Notes: a model not told the origin generated them from the sequence alone. Positions 44,984 to 55,212 are shown, counted from the stretch's first letter. The stretch: 64,000 bases of DNA from Desertivirga arenae (GCF_017355785.1 NZ_JAFEWE010000004.1:372001-436000); one strand, 5' to 3'. Numbers and translations: made by a program.

Positions 44984-47900
44984 ATGGAAAGCAATAAAAA
45001 ATACTGGAAAGGTTTAGAAGAACTGCAACAAACTCCTGAATTTGTAGAAAGTAGTAAGAACGAATTTGCAGAGTCATTGCCAATTGAAGAAGTACTGAGT
45101 GAAGCGGGTTTAAAAACTGTTACTCCTCGTCGTGACTTCTTGAAGGCTTTAGGATTTGGTGTTGGTGCAGTTTCTTTGGCCGCTTGTCAAAAAGCTCCGG
45201 TACATAAGTCAATTCCTTATCTTGTTAAGCCAGAGGAAGTAACTCCTGGTGTTCCAAATTTCTACGCTTCAAGTTTTAACGGCTACGGTATCTTAGTTAA
45301 AACCCGTGAAGGTCGTCCTATTAAGATTGAAGGTAATCCATCATGTGTTTTAGGTGAAGGTAAATTAGATGCAGTTGCTCAAGCTTCTCTTTTAGATCTT
45401 TACGATGTAGCGAAACTAAAAGGCCCACGTTTAAAAGGAGAGGACAATACATCATGGGATGACCTAGATAAGTTTGTTCGCGCCGGGTTGAATCAGGCGT
45501 CTGGCAAACAGATCAGAATCATATCCTCAACTATCAACGGTCCTTCAGCTAAGGGAGTTATAGCTGATTTCATTGCGAAATACCCTAATACTAAACATAT
45601 TCAGGCCGATGCGGTATCTTATTCAGGTATTATTCAGGCTAACCAAAGCAGCTTTGGTAAAGCAGTAGTTCCTCACTACTACTTCGACAGAGCGGACGTT
45701 ATCGTAAGTTTTGGTGCTGATTTCCTTGGTACATGGGTTTCTCCTCTTGAATTTAACCGTCAATGGGTTAAAAAGAGGAACATGGCGTCTTTGAAAAATA
45801 AAAAGATGTCTCGTCACATTCAGGTTGAGTCTGGCCTTTCCCTTACAGGGATGAATGCTGATGCACGTATCCCGGTTAGACCTTCTGATGAGAATTTAGC
45901 TTTAATTAATTTATATAACGCCTTGGGTGGTGCTGTTCCTGCTCAAAAGCTAGCTAGTCCTAAAGCGGAAAAGGCAATTGCCTTAGCTGCAAAAGAACTA
46001 TCAGCTGCAAAGGGAAGAGCTCTAGTTGTGAGTGGATCAAATGATGTAGCTGTTCAAACTATCGTAAATGGTATTAATAGCCTTCTTGGTAGTTATGGTA
46101 CTACGATAGACATCGCTAATCCTTCCTACCAATATTCAGGAAATGAAGCTGACCTGGTAACGTTCGTAAAAGAAGCAAACGCAGGTCAGATCGGCGCTGT
46201 GTTCTTTATGAACTCCAATCCTGCTTATAGTTTTCCTAATGCAAAGGAGTTTAGTGAGGCATTGAGCAAAATAGCATTAAAAGTTTCTTTTGCAGATCGT
46301 GCAGATGAGACAGCTAGTTTGTGTGATGCAATTGCCCCTTCTCCTAATTATTTGGAGACCTGGAATGATTATAATCCGGTGGCTGGTTATTATACTATAG
46401 TACAGCCAACTATTAACCCGGTATATAATACCCGCCAGCCAGAGCAAAGCTTATTGATCTGGTCTGATAATGCTACAAAGAACTATTATCAGTACGTTAA
46501 GGCAACATGGGAGAAGAACATACTACCACAGGCTGGTCTAACCTGGAGACAACTTCTGCAAAAAGGTGTAGTTGCTTTACCAGCTGCTGCAGGTGCAGGA
46601 GCAGCATTTGCGGGTAATGTTGCAGGTGCAGCTCAAACAATAGTTTCAGCAAGCGGAACATTAAACAAGGGGGGAGAGAAAACTCTTCAACTTAGTTTGT
46701 ATCCATCAGTTGCTCTTCGGGATGGTAATTATGCAAATAATGCATGGTTACAGGAACTTCCTGATCCGGTTTCAAAGGTTACCTGGGATAACTATGTTGC
46801 CATCAATCCTAAGCACGCAGATGAATTAGGTTTCCATGAGTTTGAAAATGTTGTTGTTAAAGCAGGAGATCGTTCAATTGAACTTCCTTTACTTTTCCAA
46901 CCTGGTCAGGCAAAAGGAACTATTTCTATCGCATTAGGTTATGGGCGTACTCATACTGGTAAAGTTGGAAATGAAGTAGGTAGAAATGCATATCCTTTCT
47001 TAACATTTGAAAGAGGAACTTTCCAGACTGCAACTTCAGTAGAAATAGAGAGGGGCTCTGGAAGAAATGAATTAGCACAAACTCAGACACACCATACCTT
47101 TGAAGGTCGTAATGTAATTCAGGAGACTTCATTCAAAGACTACGTTAATAATCCTCACGCTGGTAGCAGCAAACACGGAGAGCACAAAGATTACGATCTA
47201 TGGCCAGAGCATAAGCAAATTGGACATAGCTGGGTTATGGCTATCGACTTAAATGCTTGTACAGGTTGTGGTGCTTGTGTTGTTGCTTGTAATGTTGAAA
47301 ATAACGTTCCTGTAGTAGGTAAGGATGAGGTTCGCCGTCGTCGTGAAATGCACTGGTTACGTATCGACCGTTACTATAGCGTTCAGGCTGAAGGTAGATC
47401 AATTACAGAAGAAAAAGAACTTGAGGATCTTGAGGACGATTTTGAAAATGTAACAGTTGTTAACCAACCAATGCTTTGTCAGCATTGTGACCACGCTCCT
47501 TGTGAAACTGTTTGTCCGGTTATCGCTACGATGCACTCTTCAGATGGACTAAACCATATGGCTTATAACCGTTGTGTTGGTACTCGTTACTGTGCAAACA
47601 ACTGTCCATACAAAGTTCGTCGTTTTAACTGGTTCAACTATTGGAACGATTCACGTTTCGATAACTACATGAATAACGAGTTTACGCAATTAGTACTTAA
47701 CCCAGATGTTACTACCCGTTTCCGTGGTGTAATGGAGAAATGTACAATGTGTTTACAACGAATCCAAGCTGGAAGATTACAAGCTAAAATTGAAAAACGC
47801 CCATTACGCGATTTGGAAATTCAGACTGCTTGTCAGCAAACCTGCCCTACAAATGCAATCATTTTCGGGGATGCTAACGATCCTAACTCTGAAGTTCGTA

Positions 47901-48001
47901 AAGCATTAGGAAACGAGCGTACGTACTATGTATTAGAGGAAATTAATACAAAGCCAGGTGTTGGTTATCAAACAAAAGTTAGAAATACATTAGAAGCTTA
48001 A
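44984..48001 (+). CDS. actB: Alternative complex III subunit B, molybdopterin-like and iron-sulfur fusion
   Basis: A 1005-residue periplasm-facing subunit. The N-terminus has a twin-arginine motif TPRRDFLKALGFGVG (R49, R50) and a lipobox-like SLAAC (C68), so export by Tat and lipidation are both possible. Residues about 70-730 resemble the molybdopterin oxidoreductase fold, which in ACIII lacks the cofactor. The C-terminal part holds ferredoxin-like cluster boxes CTGCGACVVAC, CQHCDHAPCETVCP, CVGTRYCANNCPYK and CTMC ... CQQTCP. It conducts electrons between the quinol site and the hemes. Confidence 0.95.
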   Translation: MESNKKYWKGLEELQQTPEFVESSKNEFAESLPIEEVLSEAGLKTVTPRRDFLKALGFGVGAVSLAACQKAPVHKSIPYLVKPEEVTPGVPNFYASSFNGYGILVKTREGRPIKIEGNPSCVLGEGKLDAVAQASLLDLYDVAKLKGPRLKGEDNTSWDDLDKFVRAGLNQASGKQIRIISSTINGPSAKGVIADFIAKYPNTKHIQADAVSYSGIIQANQSSFGKAVVPHYYFDRADVIVSFGADFLGTWVSPLEFNRQWVKKRNMASLKNKKMSRHIQVESGLSLTGMNADARIPVRPSDENLALINLYNALGGAVPAQKLASPKAEKAIALAAKELSAAKGRALVVSGSNDVAVQTIVNGINSLLGSYGTTIDIANPSYQYSGNEADLVTFVKEANAGQIGAVFFMNSNPAYSFPNAKEFSEALSKIALKVSFADRADETASLCDAIAPSPNYLETWNDYNPVAGYYTIVQPTINPVYNTRQPEQSLLIWSDNATKNYYQYVKATWEKNILPQAGLTWRQLLQKGVVALPAAAGAGAAFAGNVAGAAQTIVSASGTLNKGGEKTLQLSLYPSVALRDGNYANNAWLQELPDPVSKVTWDNYVAINPKHADELGFHEFENVVVKAGDRSIELPLLFQPGQAKGTISIALGYGRTHTGKVGNEVGRNAYPFLTFERGTFQTATSVEIERGSGRNELAQTQTHHTFEGRNVIQETSFKDYVNNPHAGSSKHGEHKDYDLWPEHKQIGHSWVMAIDLNACTGCGACVVACNVENNVPVVGKDEVRRRREMHWLRIDRYYSVQAEGRSITEEKELEDLEDDFENVTVVNQPMLCQHCDHAPCETVCPVIATMHSSDGLNHMAYNRCVGTRYCANNCPYKVRRFNWFNYWNDSRFDNYMNNEFTQLVLNPDVTTRFRGVMEKCTMCLQRIQAGRLQAKIEKRPLRDLEIQTACQQTCPTNAIIFGDANDPNSEVRKALGNERTYYVLEEINTKPGVGYQTKVRNTLEA

Positions 48002-48031
48002 TTGAATCATAGTTAAGATTTATAAAAGATT

Positions 48032-49495
48032 ATGGCAGGTCATAACGAATCAATATTAAGGGAACCATTAATCACAGGTGAGAATATAACCTATTCTCAG
48101 ATCACTGAAGATATTCTGGCTCCTGTTGAAAATAAACCAAATAAAGCCTGGTGGATCGGTTTTAGTATTGCAGTCTTTTTCGCCCTTGTTTGGGTAGTTA
48201 CTATCAGCTACACTTTCTGGGTAGGTCTTGGATCATGGGGACTTAATAAAACCGTAGGTTGGGCTTGGGATATCACCGGTTTCGTATGGTGGGTAGGTAT
48301 TGGTCACGCAGGAACACTTATTTCTGCAGTATTATTACTCTTCCGTCAAAACTGGCGTAACTCGATCAACCGTTCTGCAGAGGCGATGACAATCTTTGCT
48401 GTTATTTGTGCGGCCACTTATATCTTCGCTCACATGGGTCGTCCATGGTTAGCATATTGGGTTTTCCCTTTGCCAAACCAATTTGGCTCTCTATGGGTGA
48501 ATTTTAACTCGCCGCTTGTATGGGACGTATTTGCAATATCAACATATTTCTCTGTATCATTAGTATTCTGGTATACAGGTTTACTACCGGATATTGCTAC
48601 TATCCGTGACAGAGCAACTGGTGTACGTCGTCGTGTTTATTCTATCCTTTCTTTCGGATGGGCTGGTTCAGTGAAAAACTGGCAGAGATTTGAAGCTGTG
48701 TCTTTAATCCTGGCAGGTGTTTCTACTCCCCTTGTACTTTCCGTGCACACCATCGTATCCTTTGACTTTGCAACTTCATTAGAACCAGGTTGGCATACAA
48801 CCATCTTCCCTCCATACTTCGTTGCAGGGGCGATCTTCTCAGGGTTTGCCATGGTACAAACACTTTTGCTTATTGCCCGTAAGGTGATGAAGTGGGAGAA
48901 TTATATCACGATGTTCCACATAGAATCAATGAACAAGATCATTACGGTTACTGGTTCCATTGTGGGTGTGGCTTATCTAACTGAGTTATTCATCGCTTGG
49001 TATTCAGGAGTTGAGTATGAGCAATATGCTTTCTTAAATCGTATCAGTGGTCCTTACTGGTGGGCATACTGGAGCATGATGACCTGTAACGTAATCTCTC
49101 CTCAGTTATTCTGGTTTAAAAAGATCCGTACGAGCATCTGGGCTTCCTGGTTACTATCTATTGTAGTGAACATTGGTATGTGGTTTGAGCGTTTCGTAAT
49201 TATCGTAACTTCTCTTCACCGTGACTATATTCCTTCCAGCTGGGTAATGTTCTACCCTTCTGCAGTAGATGTTCTACTCTTTGTAGGTTCAATTGGAGTA
49301 TTTTTTACATTATTCCTTCTGTTCTTACGTGTACTTCCTGGTATTGCGATGGCAGAGGTGAAATTGATCCTTAAATCTGCTAGTGATCAGTCTAAACAGA
49401 AGCTGATCCGTGAAGGAAAAGTTAAGCCAGAGCAGGCAGAAGAATACCTTCAGTCTCTGGAGAAATATGATAGTGTAGATTACTTAAAAGTTTAA
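48032..49495 (+). CDS. actC: Alternative complex III subunit C, NrfD/PsrC-like membrane protein
   Basis: A 487-residue integral membrane protein with about ten helices, of the NrfD/PsrC (polysulfide reductase) family, carrying one of the two quinol sites of ACIII. Blocks such as FVWWVGIGHAGTLISAVLLL and HMGRPWLAYWVFPLPNQFG are typical. It follows actB by 30 bases and precedes actD by 7. The tail after the last helix (about 445-487) is charged and cytoplasmic. Confidence 0.95.
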   Translation: MAGHNESILREPLITGENITYSQITEDILAPVENKPNKAWWIGFSIAVFFALVWVVTISYTFWVGLGSWGLNKTVGWAWDITGFVWWVGIGHAGTLISAVLLLFRQNWRNSINRSAEAMTIFAVICAATYIFAHMGRPWLAYWVFPLPNQFGSLWVNFNSPLVWDVFAISTYFSVSLVFWYTGLLPDIATIRDRATGVRRRVYSILSFGWAGSVKNWQRFEAVSLILAGVSTPLVLSVHTIVSFDFATSLEPGWHTTIFPPYFVAGAIFSGFAMVQTLLLIARKVMKWENYITMFHIESMNKIITVTGSIVGVAYLTELFIAWYSGVEYEQYAFLNRISGPYWWAYWSMMTCNVISPQLFWFKKIRTSIWASWLLSIVVNIGMWFERFVIIVTSLHRDYIPSSWVMFYPSAVDVLLFVGSIGVFFTLFLLFLRVLPGIAMAEVKLILKSASDQSKQKLIREGKVKPEQAEEYLQSLEKYDSVDYLKV

Positions 49496-49502
49496 GTTAA
49501 TA

Positions 49503-50039
49503 ATGAGCAACACAAAATATATTTTAGGTCATTTTGAAGATCCTGATGACATGATGCACGGGATCGAGAAGTTACAGGAGAATAACGTTAAGATATATGA
49601 CGTATATACTCCAATGCCTATCCACGGTATCGAAGACAAACTTGGATACAAACGTTCTCGTTTGCCAATTGCAGCATTTTGCTTCGGTATCACTGGTACT
49701 CTTGTTGGTTTTTCAATGATATATTATATGCTGGTTTACGACTGGCCGATGAATATAGGTGGTAAACCACCCTTTGCAATGCCGGATTTTGTTCCAATTT
49801 GTTTTGAGCTTACCATCCTTTTCGCTTCATACGGAATGATGTTTACATTTTTCTATGCAAATCATTTCTTCCCGGGAAGGGCTCCAAGAGTTATGGATTT
49901 GAGAGCGACTAACGATCGTTTTATAATTGCTATCGATGCTCAGGCAAATCCATATCCAGATAAGATTAATAGTTTGTTAAACGAAGCAGGTGCGATCGAA
50001 ATATTGCACAACGAAAGGAAGTATGTTAGTTATGAATAA
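49503..50039 (+). CDS. actD: Alternative complex III subunit D (DUF3341)
   Basis: A 178-residue protein of the DUF3341 family, with a soluble N-terminal part beginning SNTKYILGHFEDPDDMMHG, two central membrane helices (about 58-82 and 98-120), and a soluble C-terminus. It is the ACIII subunit that contacts the ActC and ActF core. Its last 8 bases overlap the actE start region, so translation is likely coupled. Confidence 0.94.
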   Translation: MSNTKYILGHFEDPDDMMHGIEKLQENNVKIYDVYTPMPIHGIEDKLGYKRSRLPIAAFCFGITGTLVGFSMIYYMLVYDWPMNIGGKPPFAMPDFVPICFELTILFASYGMMFTFFYANHFFPGRAPRVMDLRATNDRFIIAIDAQANPYPDKINSLLNEAGAIEILHNERKYVSYE

Positions 50040-50619
50040 GCTCAGGATATTAGGTATAACCTTTTTTACAGCTGCGGTAGCATCTGTTATTTCTTCCTGT
50101 GGAGATAATAAGGAACCTGGACTAGAGTTTGCCAGGAATATGTATGACCCTATCGCGTATAATTACGATTCTCCAAACAAGAATTTTGCTAACGGTCAGA
50201 CAGCACAGATCCCACCTGCCGGAACTGCTCCTGTTGGGTATGATAAGGTAATGGATGATTATCCAAATACTATCGAAGGTTATCTTGCTGCGAGTGCAAA
50301 TCTTAGAAACCCAGTTGCGAGAACAACCGAGACTTTGGAACAAGGAAAGACATTGTACTTGCACATGTGTTCGCATTGCCATGGTAAAACAGGTCAGGGT
50401 GACGGATCAATTATTAAATTGGAGAAGTTCCCGCCACCTCCTTCCTACTCTACTGGTAATTCGTCTAGGGGTGGTGCCATGAAAGATCTTACTGATGGAA
50501 AGATCTTCCACACGATCACTTACGGATTAAACCTTATGGGGCCACACCGTACGCAGCTTTCACCTACTGAAAGATGGAAAATTGTAATGTACGTTCATGA
50601 ATTGCAAAAAGTGCAATAG
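50032..50619 (+). CDS. actE: Alternative complex III subunit E, monoheme cytochrome c lipoprotein
   Basis: The start is ATG 50032 (MNKLRILGITFFTAAVASVI), which gives a proper lipoprotein signal with lipobox VISSC (C23); earlier in-frame codons inside actD give no signal sequence. The 195-residue protein carries one heme site, CSHCH, in a GKTLYLHMCSHCHGKTGQG context, and a methionine ligand candidate in YGLNLMGPH. It is the membrane-tethered cytochrome of ACIII that passes electrons towards the oxidase. An AGGA-type site at about 50016 precedes it. Confidence 0.94.
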   Translation: MNKLRILGITFFTAAVASVISSCGDNKEPGLEFARNMYDPIAYNYDSPNKNFANGQTAQIPPAGTAPVGYDKVMDDYPNTIEGYLAASANLRNPVARTTETLEQGKTLYLHMCSHCHGKTGQGDGSIIKLEKFPPPPSYSTGNSSRGGAMKDLTDGKIFHTITYGLNLMGPHRTQLSPTERWKIVMYVHELQKVQ

Positions 50620-50636
50620 TAAATTGTAATAGCCAA

Positions 50637-51863
50637 ATGGGAAATCATAATCATACACATAATTTCAGTCAACAATTTGAATTCGCAGGGAAAGCAAAAT
50701 CCTGGAGTTTAATTGCCATTGTCATAGGCGTTATTGCAATTGCCTATGGTTTTTTACTTGATCCACACGAGGAACATGCGCAGCGCACATTTGCGAACCT
50801 GTTGTTAATGGGATATTATTTTACCTGCGTTTGTGCCGCTGGTGCCTTCTTTTTAGCATTGCAATTCGTGGCACAGGCTGGCTGGTCTGCAGGATTGTTA
50901 CGCGTTCCGCAAGCATTTGCAAGAGTGTTGCCAATTGCCGCTGTAGTATTAGTAGTTATCGTAGCTGCAGGCTTACTTACTCATAATTTGTACGAGCAGT
51001 GGCACCCCTCACATCATGAAGGAGCCGAAGGTGAACATGGAATAACCGGATCTAAAGCTACATTTCTTAGCGTACCTTTCTTTTTAGTTCGCCAGGTAGT
51101 ATTTTTAGGTATCTATAGTATTTTCGCCGTATTACTTGCACGTTTTTCAAGTAATGAAGATACAGAAGGAGGCCTAAGTAATTATAATAAGAGCTTTAAA
51201 TATTCTGCTATATTTCTGGTGATCTTCGGTTTTACTACCCCTATATGGTCATTTGATACGATCATGTCACTTGAAGCACACTGGTTCTCTACAATGTTTG
51301 GCTGGTATAATTTCGCCGCAATGTGGGTTAGTGGTCTATGTGCTATTACCTTAACAGTGATCTTATTGAAAAAGTCTGGTTATTTAAGCTGGGTAAATCA
51401 AAATCACTTACATGATCTGGGTAAGTTTATCTTTGCATTCTCTATCTTCTGGACTTATGTATGGTTCGCCCAATTCCTATTGATCTGGTACGCTAACATG
51501 CCTGAAGAGACTGTATATTTCTACAAAAGATGGGAACCTAGCTATAAACCTTGGTTCTGGTTAAACATAGTAATAAACTTCCTGTCTCCGGTTCTTATAT
51601 TAATGACCCGCGACGCAAAGCGTCAAACAGCAGTTCTTACGTTTGTTTGTATCCTACTATTATGCGGACACTGGCTGGACTATTATATGATGATCATGCC
51701 TGGAACTATGGAAGAACATCATACTTTCGGAATAACTGAGATTGGTATCGCTTTAGGTTTCGCTGGACTATTTGCTTACCTGATGTTAACTAGACTGGCA
51801 GAAAGGCCGTTGGTGGCAAAGAATCATCCATTCCTGGAGGAAAGCTTACATCACCACATATAG
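50637..51863 (+). CDS. actF: Alternative complex III subunit F, NrfD-like membrane protein
   Basis: A 408-residue membrane protein with about ten helices, paralogous to actC and the second NrfD-like subunit of ACIII. Both ends are His-rich: MGNHNHTHNF at the start and EESLHHHI at the end. A central periplasmic loop (about 117-140) is also rich in histidine and glutamate. It starts 17 bases after actE and precedes coxB by 11, so quinol dehydrogenase and oxidase genes form one operon. Confidence 0.94.
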   Translation: MGNHNHTHNFSQQFEFAGKAKSWSLIAIVIGVIAIAYGFLLDPHEEHAQRTFANLLLMGYYFTCVCAAGAFFLALQFVAQAGWSAGLLRVPQAFARVLPIAAVVLVVIVAAGLLTHNLYEQWHPSHHEGAEGEHGITGSKATFLSVPFFLVRQVVFLGIYSIFAVLLARFSSNEDTEGGLSNYNKSFKYSAIFLVIFGFTTPIWSFDTIMSLEAHWFSTMFGWYNFAAMWVSGLCAITLTVILLKKSGYLSWVNQNHLHDLGKFIFAFSIFWTYVWFAQFLLIWYANMPEETVYFYKRWEPSYKPWFWLNIVINFLSPVLILMTRDAKRQTAVLTFVCILLLCGHWLDYYMMIMPGTMEEHHTFGITEIGIALGFAGLFAYLMLTRLAERPLVAKNHPFLEESLHHHI

Positions 51864-51874
51864 CGGAACTAATA

Positions 51875-53233
51875 ATGAAATTTACTAATTACGTATTTGT
51901 AGATAAAAAAATGGGGTTTAATAAATTTTTTAAGATCGGGGCTTTACTTACAATGCTTTTACTATGTGTATTAGCTTTAAGTTCGCCTGTATCTGCACAG
52001 CAACCCGGAGCTAATGTTGCACCTGCGGATACTGTTGCTGCTGATACTTCAAAGAATATCAATTCAAATATTGGTTCTATTGGTGATACTCCAAGTGATG
52101 TGACCATATCAACTAGTGTAGAAGATGATACAGAATTAGCTGATCTGGAAGCAGCGCAGACGAGAGATAATTCAGGTGTGTACAAGTCTGCCTACTATTA
52201 CGTGCTATTGTTCGTGCTGGTATGTGTATTCCTGGGAATCATTGGTAAAGTTCTGAGGGTATATGAACTTAGCCGTGAAGTTCAAGGCAAAAAAGGTGGC
52301 GTGAACTGGAATTTATTCCAAAGCGTTTTGTTCCTTCTGTTCTTAATAGGAGGGTTATATGGCACTTATTGGAGTTATAGCTATTGGGGAAATATATCTA
52401 CTGCTGCAGCGGCCTCTGAGCACGGTGTTACTCTTGATAGTATGATGTATACTACTATAGCTATTACAACATTTGTGTTTGTTATTACTCAGATCCTGCT
52501 TTTTGTATTCGCATTTAAGTATACAGGATCAAACAAACGTAAAGCTTATTTTTATCCTCACAATAATGCGATTGAACGTCTTTGGACAATCATTCCTGCA
52601 TTAGTATTGACCGGTTTGGTAGTTTTCGGGTTTTTCACCTGGAGAAAGATCACTAATCCGTCTGAAGACGCGATTAAAAATGCGTTGAGCCTTGAGGTTA
52701 CTGGCGAGCAGTTTAAATGGAATGTTAGATATGCTGGCTCTGACAACCAGTTAGGCAAGAGGAACTATAAGCTAACTTCTGCTACCAACTCACTTGGTAT
52801 TGATTTTAAAGATCCTAAGAGCTGGGATGATAAATTAGGAAGCGAAATTGTACTTCCCGTAAATAAACCGGTAAGGGTTACGATTAACTCTAAAGATATT
52901 CTTCACAGTTTTTATATGCCTGAATTCAGGGTTCAAATGAATGCTGTACCTGGTATGCCTACTTATTTCCAGTTTACTCCAACAATTACAACGCAGCAAA
53001 TGCGTGAGAAAACAAATAATCAGGCATTTAACTACATTCTTTTGTGTGCTAAAATCTGTGGTGCGGGGCACTATAATATGCAATATAAAGTTAGAGTAGT
53101 GGATCAGAAAGAATACGAAGAGTGGTTAGCAAAACAATCTTTGTTCTTTACTGATGATGTGAAAAAGGAATTACAGTCGGCTCAAAGCACTTCAGGAACT
53201 TCTGTAAATAATAAATTAGCTATTAACAATTAG
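51875..53233 (+). CDS. coxB: Cytochrome c oxidase subunit II with extra N-terminal membrane helices
   Basis: A 452-residue CuA-bearing subunit. The CuA ligands are in LCAKICGAGHYNM (about 390-402), with the upstream histidine in DILHSFYMPEF (about 344). Canonical subunit II has two membrane helices; here a signal-like helix (about 19-42) is followed by four further hydrophobic segments (about 104-130, 145-165, 190-213 and 232-252) before the CuA domain. No heme-binding CxxCH is fused to it, so it takes electrons from a separate cytochrome or directly from the ACIII cytochromes. Confidence 0.94.
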   Translation: MKFTNYVFVDKKMGFNKFFKIGALLTMLLLCVLALSSPVSAQQPGANVAPADTVAADTSKNINSNIGSIGDTPSDVTISTSVEDDTELADLEAAQTRDNSGVYKSAYYYVLLFVLVCVFLGIIGKVLRVYELSREVQGKKGGVNWNLFQSVLFLLFLIGGLYGTYWSYSYWGNISTAAAASEHGVTLDSMMYTTIAITTFVFVITQILLFVFAFKYTGSNKRKAYFYPHNNAIERLWTIIPALVLTGLVVFGFFTWRKITNPSEDAIKNALSLEVTGEQFKWNVRYAGSDNQLGKRNYKLTSATNSLGIDFKDPKSWDDKLGSEIVLPVNKPVRVTINSKDILHSFYMPEFRVQMNAVPGMPTYFQFTPTITTQQMREKTNNQAFNYILLCAKICGAGHYNMQYKVRVVDQKEYEEWLAKQSLFFTDDVKKELQSAQSTSGTSVNNKLAINN

Positions 53234-53253
53234 AATTAGAGATAAAGCAAGAT

Positions 53254-55137
53254 ATGTCAAGCACAGCAATTCATCATACTTTAGAGCATTCTGGGCATGG
53301 ACATGATGATCATGGACATCATCATGAAACATTCTTGACTAAGTATATTTTTAGTCAGGATCACAAAATGATTGCTAAACAGTTCTTGATCACCGGTATT
53401 ATTATGGGTGTGATAGGAATGTTTCTTTCAATCTTATTCCGTATCCAGTTAGGCTGGCCAGATCAAAGCTTTCCGCTGTTAGAAACTTTTCTTGGTAAAT
53501 GGGCTGAGGGAGGAAGGATTAAACCTGATTTTTACCTTGCATTAGTTACCATCCATGGTACAATCATGGTATTCTTTGTATTAACTGCTGGTTTAAGTGG
53601 TACGTTCAGTAACCTTCTTATTCCCTTGCAGCTTGGAGCCAGAGATATGGCATCTCCGTTCCTTAACATGTTATCTTATTGGTTCTTCTTCATTGCCAGT
53701 GTAATCATGATGTCTTCTTTCTTTATTGAAAGTGGACCGGCAAGTGCAGGTTGGACAATTTATCCTCCATTATCTGCAGTGCCTCAGGCAATAGCAGGTT
53801 CTGGTTTGGGGATGACTTTATGGTTGATCAGTATGGTATTCTTTATTGCTTCTTCGTTAATGGGAGCACTAAATTATATCAGTACAATATTGAATATGCG
53901 TACAAAGGGTATGGACCTTTGGAAAATGCCACTCACTATTTGGGCTCTTTTCCTTACAGCTATCCTTGGTGTTCTTTCTTTCCCTGTTCTTGTAGCAGGT
54001 GTAGTTCTGTTAATATTTGACCGTAGCTTTGGTACAAGTTTCTACCTTTCAGACCTGGTAATTCAGGGTCAGGTAATGCCTCAGCAAGGTGGTAGTCCAA
54101 TTTTGTTCCAGCATTTGTTCTGGTTCTTAGGTCACCCTGAGGTATACATCGTAATTATGCCTGCTTTAGGTATTACTTCAGAGGTAATTGCAACAAACTC
54201 TCGTAAGCCTATCTTCGGTTACCATGCGATGGTTTATTCTTTAATTGGTATTACCATCCTTTCTTTTATCGTGTGGGGACACCATATGTTCGTTACAGGT
54301 ATGAATCCTTTCCTTGGTGGGGTGTTTATGATCACTACTTTGATCATTGCAGTTCCTTCAGCGGTAAAGACGTTCAATTATCTTGCAACATTGTGGCGTG
54401 GTAACATCCGTTTCACTCCAGCAATGATGTTTGCAATCGGACTTGTTTCGTTCTTCATCTCAGGAGGTTTAACAGGTATTTTCTTAGGAAATGCCGCGTT
54501 AGATATCAATCTCCACGATACATATTTCGTTGTTGCTCACTTCCACCTGGTAATGGGTTCTGCAGCTATCTTCGGAATGCTTTGTGGTGTTTATCACTGG
54601 TTCCCTAAGATGTTTGGAAGAATGATGGACGATAAGTTAGGTTACCTTCATTTCTGGTTAACTTTCATTGGCGCCTATCTAGTATTTTTCCCTATGCACT
54701 TTATGGGATTGGATGGTGTTCCTCGTCGTTATTATGCATTCACTGAGTTTGAATTCATGAAGGAATGGTTAACTGTAAATACCTTCGTTTCATGGGCTGC
54801 TATTGTTGCTGCTTTAGGTCAGATCGCTTTCCTTTGGAACTTCTTTAATTCAATTTTCAACGGAAAGAAAGCTACACAAAATCCTTGGCAGTCAAATACA
54901 TTAGAGTGGACTACTCCTGTAGAACATATTCACGGAAACTGGCCAGGTGAAATACCGTCAGTATACCGTTGGCCATATGATTATAGTAAGCCAGGACATG
55001 ATGAAGATTTCATTCTTCAAACTACTCCTTTCTCTGAAACAATGAGCTCTAACCTTCCTCATGATTTTGAGGGAAATGCAGAAGCTGAGCGGATTCAGTT
55101 AGAGTGGGAGAGACAGCATCAGGCAGAGAAAGTTTAA
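53254..55137 (+). CDS. coxA: Cytochrome c oxidase subunit I
   Basis: A 627-residue heme-copper oxidase catalytic subunit that reduces oxygen to water and pumps protons. Active-site motifs are FLGHPEVYIVIMPA (CuB His about 294 and the cross-linked Tyr about 298), WGHHMFVTGM with the two CuB histidines, and HDTYFVVAHFHLVMG with heme ligands. The N-terminus is a His-rich stretch (about residues 6-26, HHTLEHSGHGHDDHGHHHET) before the first helix, which could bind metal. It is the last gene before the terminator at 55153. Confidence 0.97.
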   Translation: MSSTAIHHTLEHSGHGHDDHGHHHETFLTKYIFSQDHKMIAKQFLITGIIMGVIGMFLSILFRIQLGWPDQSFPLLETFLGKWAEGGRIKPDFYLALVTIHGTIMVFFVLTAGLSGTFSNLLIPLQLGARDMASPFLNMLSYWFFFIASVIMMSSFFIESGPASAGWTIYPPLSAVPQAIAGSGLGMTLWLISMVFFIASSLMGALNYISTILNMRTKGMDLWKMPLTIWALFLTAILGVLSFPVLVAGVVLLIFDRSFGTSFYLSDLVIQGQVMPQQGGSPILFQHLFWFLGHPEVYIVIMPALGITSEVIATNSRKPIFGYHAMVYSLIGITILSFIVWGHHMFVTGMNPFLGGVFMITTLIIAVPSAVKTFNYLATLWRGNIRFTPAMMFAIGLVSFFISGGLTGIFLGNAALDINLHDTYFVVAHFHLVMGSAAIFGMLCGVYHWFPKMFGRMMDDKLGYLHFWLTFIGAYLVFFPMHFMGLDGVPRRYYAFTEFEFMKEWLTVNTFVSWAAIVAALGQIAFLWNFFNSIFNGKKATQNPWQSNTLEWTTPVEHIHGNWPGEIPSVYRWPYDYSKPGHDEDFILQTTPFSETMSSNLPHDFEGNAEAERIQLEWERQHQAEKV

Positions 55138-55152
55138 TTCACATAAAAGCAT

Positions 55153-55202
55153 AAATTGGGGTATCTGCCGTAAGATGAATCTTACAGATACCCCAATTTT
55201 TT
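55153..55202 (+). terminator. Intrinsic terminator after coxA
   Basis: A perfect 15-bp outer stem (55153-55167 with 55185-55199), with an inner short stem and a T run. It separates the act-cox operon from ctaA, 10 bases further on. Confidence 0.87.
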
Positions 55203-55212
55203 ATCCAGAAAC

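Noticed and set aside
49990-50031. A longer ActE starting inside ActD
   Set aside because: Starting at 50032 gives a proper lipoprotein signal peptide; earlier codons do not.
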